Shown here: piece after piece, positions 30,430-39,392 of the stretch | Layout: each line of letters begins with the position of its first letter | How positions within the stretch are numbered: the first letter of the stretch is position 1 | NCBI RefSeq assembly: GCF_018332655.1 | Contig: NZ_BOQL01000006.1 | Span: 124,001 to 188,000, forward strand | DNA: 64,000 nucleotides | From: Actinoplanes auranticolor | Lineage (GTDB): Bacteria; Actinomycetota; Actinomycetes; Mycobacteriales; Micromonosporaceae | Direction of reading: 5' to 3' | Notes under the pieces: generated by a model | The model's input: only the letters and a program-made list of their open reading frames with translations | What the model was told of the DNA's origin: nothing | Database searches by the model: none | Program-made: the position numbers and the translations under genes

Positions 30430-31008
30430 GTGACCCCTCGCCGGGTGATCAGCCACGAGGCCGCCGTGGCGGGCGCCGTCCGGTACTTCCTGCGCCACGG
30501 CACGGTCGACCTGGACGAGCTGGCCACCGGGCTAGCGGTCAGCCGGGCCACGTTGTACCGGGTGGTGCACAGCCGCGAGCAGCTGCTCGGGTACGTCCTG
30601 TGGACCCTGTGCGAGCTGCGCCTGAACGCTGCGCGCGCGGCCCGGACCCGCGACGGCGTCGACGGCGTCCTGGAGGTGACCCGGCACTTCGCCGCCGGGC
30701 TGCCCCAGGCGCACGCCCTGATCACCTTCGTCACCACCGAGACCGAGCTCGCCGACCGGGTCATGTACTCCACCGCCGGGGTCGTGCATCCGCGGGTGGT
30801 CGCCGCGCAGCGCGAGATCTTCCTGGAAGCGGGCTGCGGCCCGCCGGCCGGCCCGGACGTGGACCTCGACCGGCTGGCCTACCTCTACACCCGGATGGCC
30901 GAGGCCGCCCTCTACGCCGGCCTGCTGTACGAGCGGTCCGACCTCGGCGCGCCGGAGAAGGCATTGCGCGCCCTGCTCACCGAGGTGTGGCCGGATCCGC
31001 CCGATTGA
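30430..31008 (+). CDS. TetR-family regulator, QsdR-like
   Basis: A 192-residue regulator with a short N-terminal helix-turn-helix (LDELATGLAVSRATLYRVVHSREQLLGYVLW, here cited by its core TLYRVV) and a C-terminal helical domain resembling QsdR-type TetR proteins, which control quorum-signal-degrading enzymes in Rhodococcus. The GTG at 430 within this kilobase follows AAGGAG; an in-frame ATG 30 bases upstream is also possible. It is divergent from the cutinase and ends 48 bp before the TPP enzyme. The target could be either neighbour. Confidence 0.82.
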   Translation: MTPRRVISHEAAVAGAVRYFLRHGTVDLDELATGLAVSRATLYRVVHSREQLLGYVLWTLCELRLNAARAARTRDGVDGVLEVTRHFAAGLPQAHALITFVTTETELADRVMYSTAGVVHPRVVAAQREIFLEAGCGPPAGPDVDLDRLAYLYTRMAEAALYAGLLYERSDLGAPEKALRALLTEVWPDPPD

Positions 31009-31027
31009 GCCTGGCGCGCCGGGGTAG
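31003..31027 (+). promoter_or_regulatory. Sigma-B-like promoter (GATT-N15-GGGTAG)
   Basis: GATT (31003-31006, 3 of 4 to GTTT) and GGGTAG (31022-31027) are 15 bp apart, 29 bp before the TPP enzyme start and overlapping the end of the TetR gene. It shares spacing and -10 with the elements at 2708 and 27820. Confidence 0.5.
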
Positions 31028-31056
31028 ACGGGACGTGCCACCGGGAGGAGAGCGTC

Positions 31057-32853
31057 ATGGCTGAGCGTACGGTTGCGGATCTGCTCGTGGAGCGCCTCGG
31101 TGACTGGGGCGTGGACCGCGTCTTCGGCTACTCCGGCGACGGCATAGACGGCGTCATGGGTGCGCTGCGCCGCGCCGGGAAACCGGCGTTCGTGCAGGCC
31201 CGGCACGAGGAGGCGGCCGCCTTCATGGCCGTCGGGCATGCCAAGTACACCGGCGGCCCCGGCGTCTGCCTGTCCACCCAGGGCCCCGGCGCCGTGCACC
31301 TGCTCAACGGTCTCTACGACGCCAAGCTCGACTCCAAGCCGGTGGTCGCGATCGTCGGGCAGCAGGCCTCGACCGTGCTGGGCAGCGCGTACCAGCAGGA
31401 GATCGACCTGGTCCGGCTCTTCGGCGACGTGTGCGCCCAGTTCGTCCAGGCCGCGCACACCCCCGAGCAGGTGCCGATGCTCATCGACCGGGCCTTCCGG
31501 ACCGCGCTGGCCACCCGCAGCCCCACCTGCGTGATCCTGCCGCACGACGTGCAGTCGGCGCCCGCCCCCGACCCGTCCGCGCACGAGCACGGCGTCATGG
31601 TGACCAGTCCGGGACTGCGTCCGGCCCGGGTGGTGCCGCGTGCGGAGGACCTGCGGGCGGCGGCCGAGGTGCTGCGGGCCGGGGAGCGGGTCGCGATCAT
31701 GGTGGGCCAGGGCGCGTACGGCGCGGCCGCGGAGATCGTCGAGCTGGCCGACCGGCTCGGCGCGGGCGTCACGGCATCGCTGCTGGGCAAGCCGGTGCTG
31801 GACGAGGGCCTGCCGTTCCACACCGGGGTGATGGGCCACCTCGGCACGACGGCGAGTGAGCAGCTGATGCGTAACTGCGACACCCTGCTGCTGATCGGCA
31901 CCAACGACCCGTGGACCGAGTTCTACCCCGCGCCCGGGCAGGCCCGGGCGGTGCAGATCGACATCGACGGCCGGCAGCTCGGCATGCGGTATCCGATCGA
32001 GGTGCCGCTGCTCGGCGACGCCGCCGAGGCGGTACGCGGGCTGCTCGCCGAGGTGCAGCCACGCGACAACCACGCCTGGCGGGACCAGGTCGAAGGCTGG
32101 GTACGCCGCTGGCACGAGATCGCCGCCACCCGCGCCGCCGCCCCGGCCGAGCCGATGAACCCGCAGTTCGTGGTCCGTTCCCTGGCCGACCGCCTGCCCG
32201 CGGACGCGCAGGTCGCGGTGGACGTCGGCTCGGTCGTCTACTGGTACGCCCGGCACCTGCGCCTGCCCAGCGGCGTCCCGGCCCACCTGTCGAGCACGCT
32301 CGCCTCGATGGGGTGCGGGCTGCCGTACGGGATCGCGGCCAAGCTCGCCGCCCCCGGCCGCCCGGTGATCACCCTGACCGGGGACGGCGCCATGCAGATG
32401 ACCGGCCTGGCCGAGCTGGTCACCGTGGCCGCCCGCTGGCGCGACTGGGCCGACCCGCGGTTCGTGGTCTGCGTCCTGAACAACCGGGACCTCGCCGAGG
32501 TGAGCTGGGAACAGCGCGAGATGGAGGGCGAGCCGCGGTTCGCCACCTCCCAGCAGCTGCCCGAGGTGCCGTACGCGGGCTACGCCGAGCTGCTCGGCCT
32601 GCGTGGGCTGCGGGTCACGTCGCCCGACGACCTCCGCGCGGCCTGGGACACCGCGCTGGCGGCCGACCGCCCGGTGGTCATCGACGCCGTCGTGGATCCC
32701 GCCGTCCCCCTGCTCCCGCCCGGGCGGCCGTTCGACAAGGTCAAGGCCATGTACGCGGGCCTGGCCGCGGAGGGCGGGGAGACGGCCCGCCGGGCCGAGG
32801 CGCACCTGCGCCGGGAACGCGCGGACGAGGGCTACGACGACCCGGCGGGCTGA
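31057..32853 (+). CDS. Thiamine-pyrophosphate enzyme, pyruvate oxidase/dehydrogenase-like
   Basis: A 598-residue TPP-dependent enzyme of the acetolactate synthase/pyruvate oxidase superfamily. The N-terminal domain has the cofactor-activating Glu in ARHEEAAAF, the middle domain is of the nucleotide-binding type (~190-340), and the C-terminal domain carries the TPP motif from GDGAMQ to NN (VLNNRDL). FGYSGDGIDGVMG and the overall length fit PoxB-like pyruvate oxidases, which decarboxylate pyruvate to acetate. The RBS GGGAGGAGA precedes the ATG. A GGGTAG promoter suggests expression under stress or stationary phase. Acetolactate synthase activity cannot be excluded. Confidence 0.88.
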   Translation: MAERTVADLLVERLGDWGVDRVFGYSGDGIDGVMGALRRAGKPAFVQARHEEAAAFMAVGHAKYTGGPGVCLSTQGPGAVHLLNGLYDAKLDSKPVVAIVGQQASTVLGSAYQQEIDLVRLFGDVCAQFVQAAHTPEQVPMLIDRAFRTALATRSPTCVILPHDVQSAPAPDPSAHEHGVMVTSPGLRPARVVPRAEDLRAAAEVLRAGERVAIMVGQGAYGAAAEIVELADRLGAGVTASLLGKPVLDEGLPFHTGVMGHLGTTASEQLMRNCDTLLLIGTNDPWTEFYPAPGQARAVQIDIDGRQLGMRYPIEVPLLGDAAEAVRGLLAEVQPRDNHAWRDQVEGWVRRWHEIAATRAAAPAEPMNPQFVVRSLADRLPADAQVAVDVGSVVYWYARHLRLPSGVPAHLSSTLASMGCGLPYGIAAKLAAPGRPVITLTGDGAMQMTGLAELVTVAARWRDWADPRFVVCVLNNRDLAEVSWEQREMEGEPRFATSQQLPEVPYAGYAELLGLRGLRVTSPDDLRAAWDTALAADRPVVIDAVVDPAVPLLPPGRPFDKVKAMYAGLAAEGGETARRAEAHLRRERADEGYDDPAG

Positions 32854-32911
32854 CCACGACGTTTCGGACCGCCGGGTACGGGCATTTGGGCGCTGCGGCG
32901 GGGCGAAGGGA

Positions 32912-33928
32912 ATGAGCGTGCGCAGAGACATCGTGGTCGTGGGTGCCTCGGCCGGTGGACTGAAGGCCCTGCGGCAGCTGGTGGCGTACCTGCCGGCCGA
33001 CCTGCCCGCGGCCGTGCTCGTCTCCACCCACCTGGCGCCGACCGTGCCCAGCAAGGTCGCCGCCGTGCTGAGCAAGGCCGGTCCGTTGCCGGCGGTGGAG
33101 GCCACCGAAGGCATGCCGATCGTCCCCGGGCGCATCTACACGGCCGCGCCCGACCGGCACCTGATCGTCGACGATCACGACCTGCTGCGGCTGCGCCGGG
33201 GCCCCCGGGAGAACCGCGTCCGCCCCGCCGTCGATGCGCTCTTCCGCTCAGCGGCTCGCTGGTGCGGACCGCGGGTGATCGGCGTGGTGCTTTCCGGCAG
33301 CCTCGACGACGGCGCCGCCGGACTGGCCGCCATCGCGGAGTGCGGCGGCACGGCGCTCGTGCAGGATCCCGGGGACGCCCTGTTCGACGGCATGCCCCGG
33401 GCGGCGCTGCGCGCCGTACCGGATGCCACGGTCCGGCCGGCCGCGCAGCTGGCCCGGACGATCATCGAGGAGGCCGGCCGTCCGGTGCGGCCCACGGCTG
33501 ACGGGCCCGCCGAGGCCCTCATCTGGGAGACGGACATGGTGCGCGAGTCGCTGTCGAAGGTGCCGCAGGCCGGCGCGCCGGTGGGACTGGGCTGCCCGGA
33601 GTGCGCGGGCGGTATGAATGCGGTGACCAGCGGCAACTCGGTGCACTACGTCTGCCATACCGGGCACTCGTACTCGCCGGAGTCGTTCCTCGCCGCCAGC
33701 AACGACGGCATCGAGGCGGCATTGTGGACAGCTCTGAGCGCCATGGAGGAGAAAGCCATGGTGCTCGGGCAGCTGGCCGGGCAGGCGGCGCGGGCCGGTG
33801 ACGAGCTCACCCGCCGCCGCCACGAGGCCTCGGCGGCCGAGGTCGCCCAGGCCGCGGGGGCGCTGCGCCGGCACGTCATCGGTGGCGTGCCGGCGGACCG
33901 GGCGGAGGGCGGAACCCCGGTGCGGTGA
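32912..33928 (+). CDS. CheB-type methylesterase domain protein lacking a receiver, with Cys/His C-terminal motif
   Basis: A 338-residue protein beginning directly with a CheB methylesterase domain: Ser13 in GASAGG, His40 in STHLAP and Asp132 in SGSLDDG form the triad. The receiver domain of classical CheB is missing. After the catalytic domain, residues ~225-260 carry CPECAGG and YVCHTGHSY, a Cys/His arrangement that could bind zinc, followed by helices. It begins 59 bp after the TPP enzyme. No cheA, cheW or cheR is nearby, although a chemoreceptor lies at 46528-48147. It may act in a non-motility signalling system. Confidence 0.87.
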   Translation: MSVRRDIVVVGASAGGLKALRQLVAYLPADLPAAVLVSTHLAPTVPSKVAAVLSKAGPLPAVEATEGMPIVPGRIYTAAPDRHLIVDDHDLLRLRRGPRENRVRPAVDALFRSAARWCGPRVIGVVLSGSLDDGAAGLAAIAECGGTALVQDPGDALFDGMPRAALRAVPDATVRPAAQLARTIIEEAGRPVRPTADGPAEALIWETDMVRESLSKVPQAGAPVGLGCPECAGGMNAVTSGNSVHYVCHTGHSYSPESFLAASNDGIEAALWTALSAMEEKAMVLGQLAGQAARAGDELTRRRHEASAAEVAQAAGALRRHVIGGVPADRAEGGTPVR

Positions 33929-33937
33929 TCCGAGCGG

Positions 33938-35539
33938 TCAGCCCCGCTTGCGCAGGATCCGGCGGATGTGGGCGCCGACCCGCTGCGGAGTCAACGGCAC
34001 CACCGAGACCATGAGCCGGCCGGAGCCCTCCACCGTGCAGGTCAGCGCGGAGAAACGGGCGCCGCGCCGCAGGACCAGCGGCCGGGGGCGGCGCAACCCG
34101 GGGGCGCGCAGTGCCATCGCCCCCGCCGCGCCGGTGGCGCTCACCGCACCCGGGGCCCGGGTGACGTCGAAGGCCCCGGTCTGCGCCGAGATGATCCGGC
34201 GGCGACCGGTCGAGGTGGTGGCGGCGACCAGCTCCGCCGCCGGGAAGGTGATCCGGACGGTGGTGCCCGTGTCGTCACCGGCGACCACGTTCACCTCGGC
34301 CGGCACTTCCTCGGCGCTCACGGAGATCCGGTCGGCGCCGAGGGCGGACAGGTCCGGGACCGGCGAGTGCGCGGTGAGGACCAGCACCCGGCGGCCGCGT
34401 TCGTCGGTCTCCCAGTCGAGCCCGGTCGCATCGAGGCGGGCCGCCCAGTCGGGATGCGCCGTCAGCTCGAAGCACGAGTCCGGCAGCCGCCGCCGCGGGT
34501 CCCGGAAGCCGGGGTAGCGCGCGTACCACCGGCCGTCCTCGACCAGGGTGCCCGGCGCGCCGCGCCGCGCGTCCTGGCGGATGACGGCCAGCAGGTCGTC
34601 GAGCTCACCGTCGCGGGTCAGGGCCATCCGGATCCGGGTCTCGGCGCCCAGCCCGGCCGCGATGTCGTCGTTGAGGTGGTCGGCGACCAGCCGGCCCACG
34701 CCCTCGTGGATCCGGGCCTGCACGTCGCGGTCCAGCCGCAGGAAGTCGTCCTCGAGCAGCCGGGCCACCTCGTGGTCGAACCGGCGCAGCAGCACGGCGT
34801 CACGCTGCCGGCCCGGCTCGATCAGCTTGGCCACGAACGCCACGATCGCCTCGACGGTCCGCAACCGCTCCAGGTGCCGGCTGAGATAGGTGATGTTCGT
34901 GGCGCTGAACCGCCGGACGGCGAAGTAGTAGTCGTAGTCGGCCAGCACCGAGATCCGCCGGGCCCGGTAACAGGCCTCCAGGGTGAACGGCAGGTCGCTG
35001 CCGATCCGCATGTCCTCCGGATAACGGATGGCGTGCCGCTCGAGCAACTCCCGCCGGAACAGCTTGGTGTTGGCCAGCGACCGCGGCAGCGGCGAGTCGA
35101 ACAGGTCCAGGTCGGGTTCGTCGCGGGCGAAGATGTCCTGGTAGATGTGCCGGCTGTTGACACCGACCACCTTGCCCAGCACCACGTCCGAGCCGTACGT
35201 GTCGGCCGCGGCGACCAGCCGGCGCAGCGCGTCCCGGCCGAGGTGGTCGTCCGAGCCGACGAAGAAGACGTAGCGGCCGGTGGCGGCCTCAAGGGCGCGG
35301 TTGCACGGTCCGGCCGGGCCGCCGGAGTTGGCCTGGTGGATGACGGTGAACACGTCCGGATACCGCTGCGCGAAGCGGTCCAGCTCGGCGCCGCTGCGAT
35401 CGGTCGAGCCGTCGTCGACGGCGACGATCTGCATCCGGTCCGCCCCGATGGTCTGCTCCACCAGCGAGGTCAGGCACTCGGTGAGGTACGGCATGGTGTT
35501 GTAGACCGGCACCACGATGCTGACATCGGGCACGTTCAT
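33938..35539 (-). CDS. GT2 glycosyltransferase resembling TarS/TarP wall teichoic acid GlcNAc transferases
   Basis: A 533-residue cytoplasmic GT-A enzyme. The N-terminal GT2 domain has VSIVVPVYN, VDDGSTD, NSGGPAGPCNRAL, the metal-binding VGSDDH (DxD-type), TKLFRRELL and IGSDLPF, where the Asp corresponds to the catalytic base. The phrases VVGVNSRHIYQDIF and ISVLADYDYYFAVR follow the Staphylococcus TarS/TarP pattern. The C-terminal ~200 residues form beta-rich domains, as in TarS. It is translationally coupled (ATGA) to the GT4 gene upstream on the minus strand. Glycosylation of a teichoic-acid-like wall polymer is inferred. Confidence 0.85.
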   Translation of the reverse strand: MNVPDVSIVVPVYNTMPYLTECLTSLVEQTIGADRMQIVAVDDGSTDRSGAELDRFAQRYPDVFTVIHQANSGGPAGPCNRALEAATGRYVFFVGSDDHLGRDALRRLVAAADTYGSDVVLGKVVGVNSRHIYQDIFARDEPDLDLFDSPLPRSLANTKLFRRELLERHAIRYPEDMRIGSDLPFTLEACYRARRISVLADYDYYFAVRRFSATNITYLSRHLERLRTVEAIVAFVAKLIEPGRQRDAVLLRRFDHEVARLLEDDFLRLDRDVQARIHEGVGRLVADHLNDDIAAGLGAETRIRMALTRDGELDDLLAVIRQDARRGAPGTLVEDGRWYARYPGFRDPRRRLPDSCFELTAHPDWAARLDATGLDWETDERGRRVLVLTAHSPVPDLSALGADRISVSAEEVPAEVNVVAGDDTGTTVRITFPAAELVAATTSTGRRRIISAQTGAFDVTRAPGAVSATGAAGAMALRAPGLRRPRPLVLRRGARFSALTCTVEGSGRLMVSVVPLTPQRVGAHIRRILRKRG

Positions 35540-36891
35540 CGCGGGGTGGTCTCCTTCGTCGGGCGGCCGGCCAGCAGGCGGTGGTAGAGCGCGTCGAGCA
35601 GCTGGGCCTGCGACTCCCAGGTCCAGGACGGCAGCGGACTGTCCGGTCCCTCGTAGACAGCCCGGTAGCGGCCCGGGTCGGCCAGCACGGCGCGGACAGC
35701 CCGCACCAGATCGTCCGCGTCCCGGGCCCGGAAGACCTCGCCCTGGCCGGTGGCGCGGACGGTCGCGGCCATCGTGCGTACGTCGCTGACCACAATGGGC
35801 AGCCGCGCGTGCGAGTACTCGAAGAACTTCGTGATCAGGGCGATCTCGTGGTTGGGCCAGTGGTGCAGCGGGATGAGCCCGGCGTCGGCCGACGCCAGCA
35901 GGGCCGGCACCTGCCAGTGCGGCACGTAGGGCACGGGGTGGACCCGGTCGGCGACCCCGAGCCGGGCCGCGGTGGTGAGCAGCTCGCGCAGGTACGGCGT
36001 ACCCGCGTCCCCGACCACCAGCGCGAGGTGCACACCCGCCAGCCGGGGCAGCGCCGCCACGACGGTGTCCAGGCCCCGCTGGGCCGTCGCCGACCCGCTG
36101 TAGACCAGCAGCGGCGTCGCGTCGTCCAGGCCGCACAGCCGGCGCAGATCGGGTGCGGCGCTGCTGTCCGGCGGAGGTGTGGTGACCGCCGGGGCGTTGA
36201 GCACCACGGCCGGCAGCTCGGCCAGGTGGTGCTCGCGCTGCAACAACTCGGCCAGCGCGGGGGAGACCGTCACCACCGCGTCGGCGTACGGCACGTACTC
36301 CCGCTCGTAGGCCAGATGGGCGGGCAGCCACCGCGCGTTGTCGCGTCTCGGGCGGGCGCCGGGCAGGAACTCGTGCGCGTCCCAGACCAGCTTGACCGTA
36401 CGGCCGTCCGCCCGGGCCCGGGCCACCGCCCGCGCCCCCACGCCCAGCATGCGGAAGTCGTGCGCGTGGATGAGATCCGGCGCCAGCTCGTCGATGACCG
36501 CCCCGAAGGCCCGCTCGTAGTTCCACAGGCCCGGTTCCAGCCGGCGCCAGGCGCGGTCGCCCTCGACGGCCCGCCAGAACCACACCTGCGCGTACTCCAC
36601 GGGTCGCCGGGCCCACCGTGCCGCTCGCAGCAGCGGTCCACCGCGGGCCAGCAGGCGGGCGCGCAGGCCGCCCGTCCCGGCCGCGGGCCCGCCCATCGGC
36701 AGCAGACGCACGTCCGCGTGGCCGAGCCGCCGGTGCTCCACCTCCCCGCTGGGTGAACAGCCCAGCAGGACGACGTCCCATCCCGCCCCGGCCGCCGACA
36801 GGGCGGTCTTCTGCACCCGGGAGTCACCCTCGACGCCGTTGTCGACCAGCATCACGACACGCCGGCCGGCGCCGGGCCCGTCGATCGTCAT
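35536..36891 (-). CDS. GT4 family glycosyltransferase
   Basis: A 451-residue GT-B glycosyltransferase. The start MTIDGPGAGRRVVMLVDNGV is followed by DSRVQKTA, a pattern common in actinomycete GT4 enzymes of surface-polymer clusters. HAHDFRMLGVG lies near residue 145, LVYSGSATAQRGLD near 265, and the donor-binding region around SADAGLIPLHHW and KFFEYSHARLPIV near 350-375. GGGGGAAGG precedes the ATG at 36891. It forms a two-gene operon with the TarS-like gene and diverges from a second glycosyltransferase operon. Donor sugar is unknown. Confidence 0.87.
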   Translation of the reverse strand: MTIDGPGAGRRVVMLVDNGVEGDSRVQKTALSAAGAGWDVVLLGCSPSGEVEHRRLGHADVRLLPMGGPAAGTGGLRARLLARGGPLLRAARWARRPVEYAQVWFWRAVEGDRAWRRLEPGLWNYERAFGAVIDELAPDLIHAHDFRMLGVGARAVARARADGRTVKLVWDAHEFLPGARPRRDNARWLPAHLAYEREYVPYADAVVTVSPALAELLQREHHLAELPAVVLNAPAVTTPPPDSSAAPDLRRLCGLDDATPLLVYSGSATAQRGLDTVVAALPRLAGVHLALVVGDAGTPYLRELLTTAARLGVADRVHPVPYVPHWQVPALLASADAGLIPLHHWPNHEIALITKFFEYSHARLPIVVSDVRTMAATVRATGQGEVFRARDADDLVRAVRAVLADPGRYRAVYEGPDSPLPSWTWESQAQLLDALYHRLLAGRPTKETTPR

Positions 36892-37222
36892 GTACAGCCT
36901 TCCCCCGGCCCGCCAATTGTTGTCACGCGAATGCCGGCGAGTGTATAGGCCCGGCCGGAAAAGGCAATGGGCGACCGGAATTCAATTCCTGTTGCGGCAT
37001 GGGCCACCTATTCGTCAGCCGCCGTTAACCGGCGTACTCCGCACACAACCGCAGCTCACGATGCTAGATCTTTCGCGTTCTACCCGCATCGGTCATCGGC
37101 TATTCACCTGCTGTCTGTTCGTGCGCCGTAATTTGCAGGCCGTGTCCGGCGTGCCGGCGTGCCGCCCAGCGATTCGCTCACGCCAATGCGGTCGCCGGTA
37201 TTGCAGAGTTGAGAGGTGCTCC
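36892..37222. other. Divergent promoter region between two glycosyltransferase operons
   Basis: This 331-bp stretch is clearly less GC-rich than its surroundings and has no coding frame I trust. On the plus strand TTGTCA (36920-36925), 18 bp and TATAGG (36944-36949) form a plausible promoter. A 13-bp palindrome GGAATT-C-AATTCC lies at 36977-36989. The region from 37060 to 37200 holds more A/T-rich words but no clear promoter. The leader to the downstream gene would be about 270 nt. Confidence 0.45.
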
Positions 37223-38257
37223 ATGGATGCCCTGCCCGAAGTCAGCGTGGTCATTCCGACGCGTTTCCGCCCGGAGCTGGTGACGCGTGCGGTCCGCAGC
37301 GCCCTGACCCAGACGGTGGGCAACATCGAGGTCATCGTGGTGGTCGACGGGCCGGATCCGGCCACGAGCGAGGCGCTGGCCCTGATCACCGACGCCCGGC
37401 TGCGGGTGGTGGTGCTGCCGCAGTCCGGTGGCGCGCCGAACGCCCGCAACATCGGCGTCCGCGAGGCCCGCGCGCCCTGGACGGCGCTGCTCGACGACGA
37501 CGACGAGTGGCTGGCGCACAAGCTCGAGGTGCAGCTCGGCGCGGCCCGGGACGCCGGGGTGGCGATGCCCGTGGTGGCCAGCCGGCTGATCAACCGCACC
37601 CCGCGGGCCGACTCGGTCATGCCGCGCCGGTTGCCGGAGCCGGGCGAGCCGGTCAGCGAGTACCTCACCGTGCGCCGCGGCCTGTTCTACGGCGACGGCT
37701 TCATCCAGACCTCGACGATCATGGCACCGACCGCGCTGCTGCGCCGGGAGCCGTTCACCGTCGGGCTGCGCCGGATGCAGGAACTGGACTGGGTGCTGCG
37801 CGCGGTCAGCCACGACGACGTCGAGCTGGTCATCGCGGCGCAGGCGCTGGTGGTGTTCCACCAGGACGAGAACCGGCCGCGGATCACCCTGAGCTCGCCC
37901 TGGGAGGGCCAGCTCGAATGGGTGCAGCGCAGCCGCCACCTGGTCACGCCGCGCGCGTACGCGGCCCTGGTGATGAGCGTGATCAGCTCGATGGCCGCAC
38001 CCACCCGCAGCGCCCGGGTCTTCGCGATGCTGTTGCGCGACGCGCGCCGGCACGGCCGCCCCGGAGCCATCGACTACCTGACCTTCCTGCAGATCTGGCT
38101 GATCCCCCCGAAGCTGCGCCACAATCTGCGCGACCTGGTGCTGGGCCGGCGCCGGGAGCAGCGGGACGGCGTCGCGGGACCGGCCGGCGGCGAGCTGCGA
38201 GGGCCCGCACCCGCAGAGCGCAGTGGGGAGCTGGCGCATGACGGCGTCCGCGCCTAG
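37223..38257 (+). CDS. GT2 family glycosyltransferase
   Basis: A 344-residue GT-A transferase: PEVSVVIPTRFRPEL at the start, VVVDGPD near 42, GGAPNARNIGV near 72 and the metal-binding LLDDDDEW near 93. The C-terminal third contains MQELDWVLRA, the acceptor-side acidic motif. Two weakly hydrophobic segments near 255-300 may associate with the membrane. The ATG at 37223 follows GAGAGG. The next gene starts within its last 20 bp. It is the first of a three-gene glycosyltransferase operon reading away from the GT4/TarS-like pair. Confidence 0.87.
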   Translation: MDALPEVSVVIPTRFRPELVTRAVRSALTQTVGNIEVIVVVDGPDPATSEALALITDARLRVVVLPQSGGAPNARNIGVREARAPWTALLDDDDEWLAHKLEVQLGAARDAGVAMPVVASRLINRTPRADSVMPRRLPEPGEPVSEYLTVRRGLFYGDGFIQTSTIMAPTALLRREPFTVGLRRMQELDWVLRAVSHDDVELVIAAQALVVFHQDENRPRITLSSPWEGQLEWVQRSRHLVTPRAYAALVMSVISSMAAPTRSARVFAMLLRDARRHGRPGAIDYLTFLQIWLIPPKLRHNLRDLVLGRRREQRDGVAGPAGGELRGPAPAERSGELAHDGVRA

Positions 38258-39392
38258 GACCGTCGCGATCTGGCGCAGTTGCCTGCTGCCCGGCTCCGAG
38301 ACCTTCATCCGCGACCAGGGTGGCGCGCTGACGGGCTGGCGACCGGCGTACCTGGGCGCGGTGAAGGTCGCATCGCCGATCGCCGCCGACACGGACGCCA
38401 TCGCCTTCCCGGACACCGCCGCCGGCCGGGCCGGCTGGCTGCTGCTGCGCCTGACCGGGAGGTCGGCACGACTGCGCCGCCTGCTGGCCGGGCTGCGCCC
38501 GGAGGTGGTCCACGCGCACTTCGCCGGGGACGGCTGGCTGGTCAGCCGGGCGGCCGGGCAGCTGGGCCTCCCGCTGGTGGTGACCCTGCACGGTCTGGAC
38601 GTGACCAGTCAGGCCCGCCGGCCCGGTCTGCGGGGAGCCCGGCACCGCCGGCACCTGCGGACGGTGTTCGCCCGCGCGGCACTGATCATCGCGGTGTCGG
38701 ACTTCATCCGGGACCGGGCGGTGGAGCTGGGCGCCGATCCGGCCAAGGTCCGCGTGCATCACACCGGCGTACCGATCGCCGGGGTGCCGGCTGCGGTGCC
38801 GCCACGGTGGGACGTGGTCTTCGTCGGGCGCTTCGTCGCCAAGAAGGGCCTCGACGACCTGGTGGAGGCGATCGCGATCACCGGGGAGCCGCGCCCGCGG
38901 GTGCTGCTCATCGGGGCCGGCCCGCTGGACGGCGAGATCCGGCGCCGAGCCGCCGAGCTCGGCCTGGACGCGACGTTCCTGGGCGCCCAGGACGCTACTG
39001 TGGTGCGCCGGTCGCTGGCGGAGGCGAAGGTGTTCGTCGCCCCGTCGAAGACGGCACCCGACGGGGACACCGAGGGTCTGCCGACCACGATCCTGGAGGC
39101 GGGGAGCATGGGGCTGCCGACCGTGTCGACGTACCACAGCGGCATCCCCGAGGCCGTCGTGCACGGCGAGACCGGCCTGCTCTGCGCGGAGGGCGACCGC
39201 CCGGCGCTGGCCGCGGCCATCCGGCAAGTGCTGAGCGACGACGAGCTCGGGGCCCGGCTCGGCCGCCAGGCGCGCCGGCACGTCGAGACCCACTTCGACC
39301 TCGACGAGCAGACCGCCCGGCTCGAGCAGCTCTACGAGGCCGTCTGCGCGAGGCCGGCCGCCCCGGCCCGGTCCGGAGCCGCGCGGACGTGA
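38238..39392 (+). CDS. GT4 family glycosyltransferase
   Basis: A 384-residue GT-B enzyme: SCLLPGSETFIRDQ at the acceptor side, EVVHAHFAGDGW near 90, LHGLDVTSQ near 120, VVFVGRFVAKKGLDDLVEA near 195-213 (core VGRFVAKKG), and the donor motif PSKTAPDGDTEGLPTTILE near 275 with the E-x7-E pair. Similar proteins add mannose, galactose or glucose to exopolysaccharide repeat units. The ATG at 38238 follows GGGGAG and overlaps the previous gene by 20 bp; the next gene overlaps its stop (GTGA), so the three are co-translated. Confidence 0.88.
   Translation: MTASAPRTVAIWRSCLLPGSETFIRDQGGALTGWRPAYLGAVKVASPIAADTDAIAFPDTAAGRAGWLLLRLTGRSARLRRLLAGLRPEVVHAHFAGDGWLVSRAAGQLGLPLVVTLHGLDVTSQARRPGLRGARHRRHLRTVFARAALIIAVSDFIRDRAVELGADPAKVRVHHTGVPIAGVPAAVPPRWDVVFVGRFVAKKGLDDLVEAIAITGEPRPRVLLIGAGPLDGEIRRRAAELGLDATFLGAQDATVVRRSLAEAKVFVAPSKTAPDGDTEGLPTTILEAGSMGLPTVSTYHSGIPEAVVHGETGLLCAEGDRPALAAAIRQVLSDDELGARLGRQARRHVETHFDLDEQTARLEQLYEAVCARPAAPARSGAART

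Noticed and set aside
30532..33135. An 867-codon minus-strand frame opposite the TPP enzyme
   Set aside because: Shadow frame; the plus strand encodes an intact TPP enzyme.
36977..36989. GGAATT-C-AATTCC palindrome as an operator
   Set aside because: Symmetric but short, contains a common restriction-like core, and no regulator gene is adjacent; kept only as a note in the intergenic entry.
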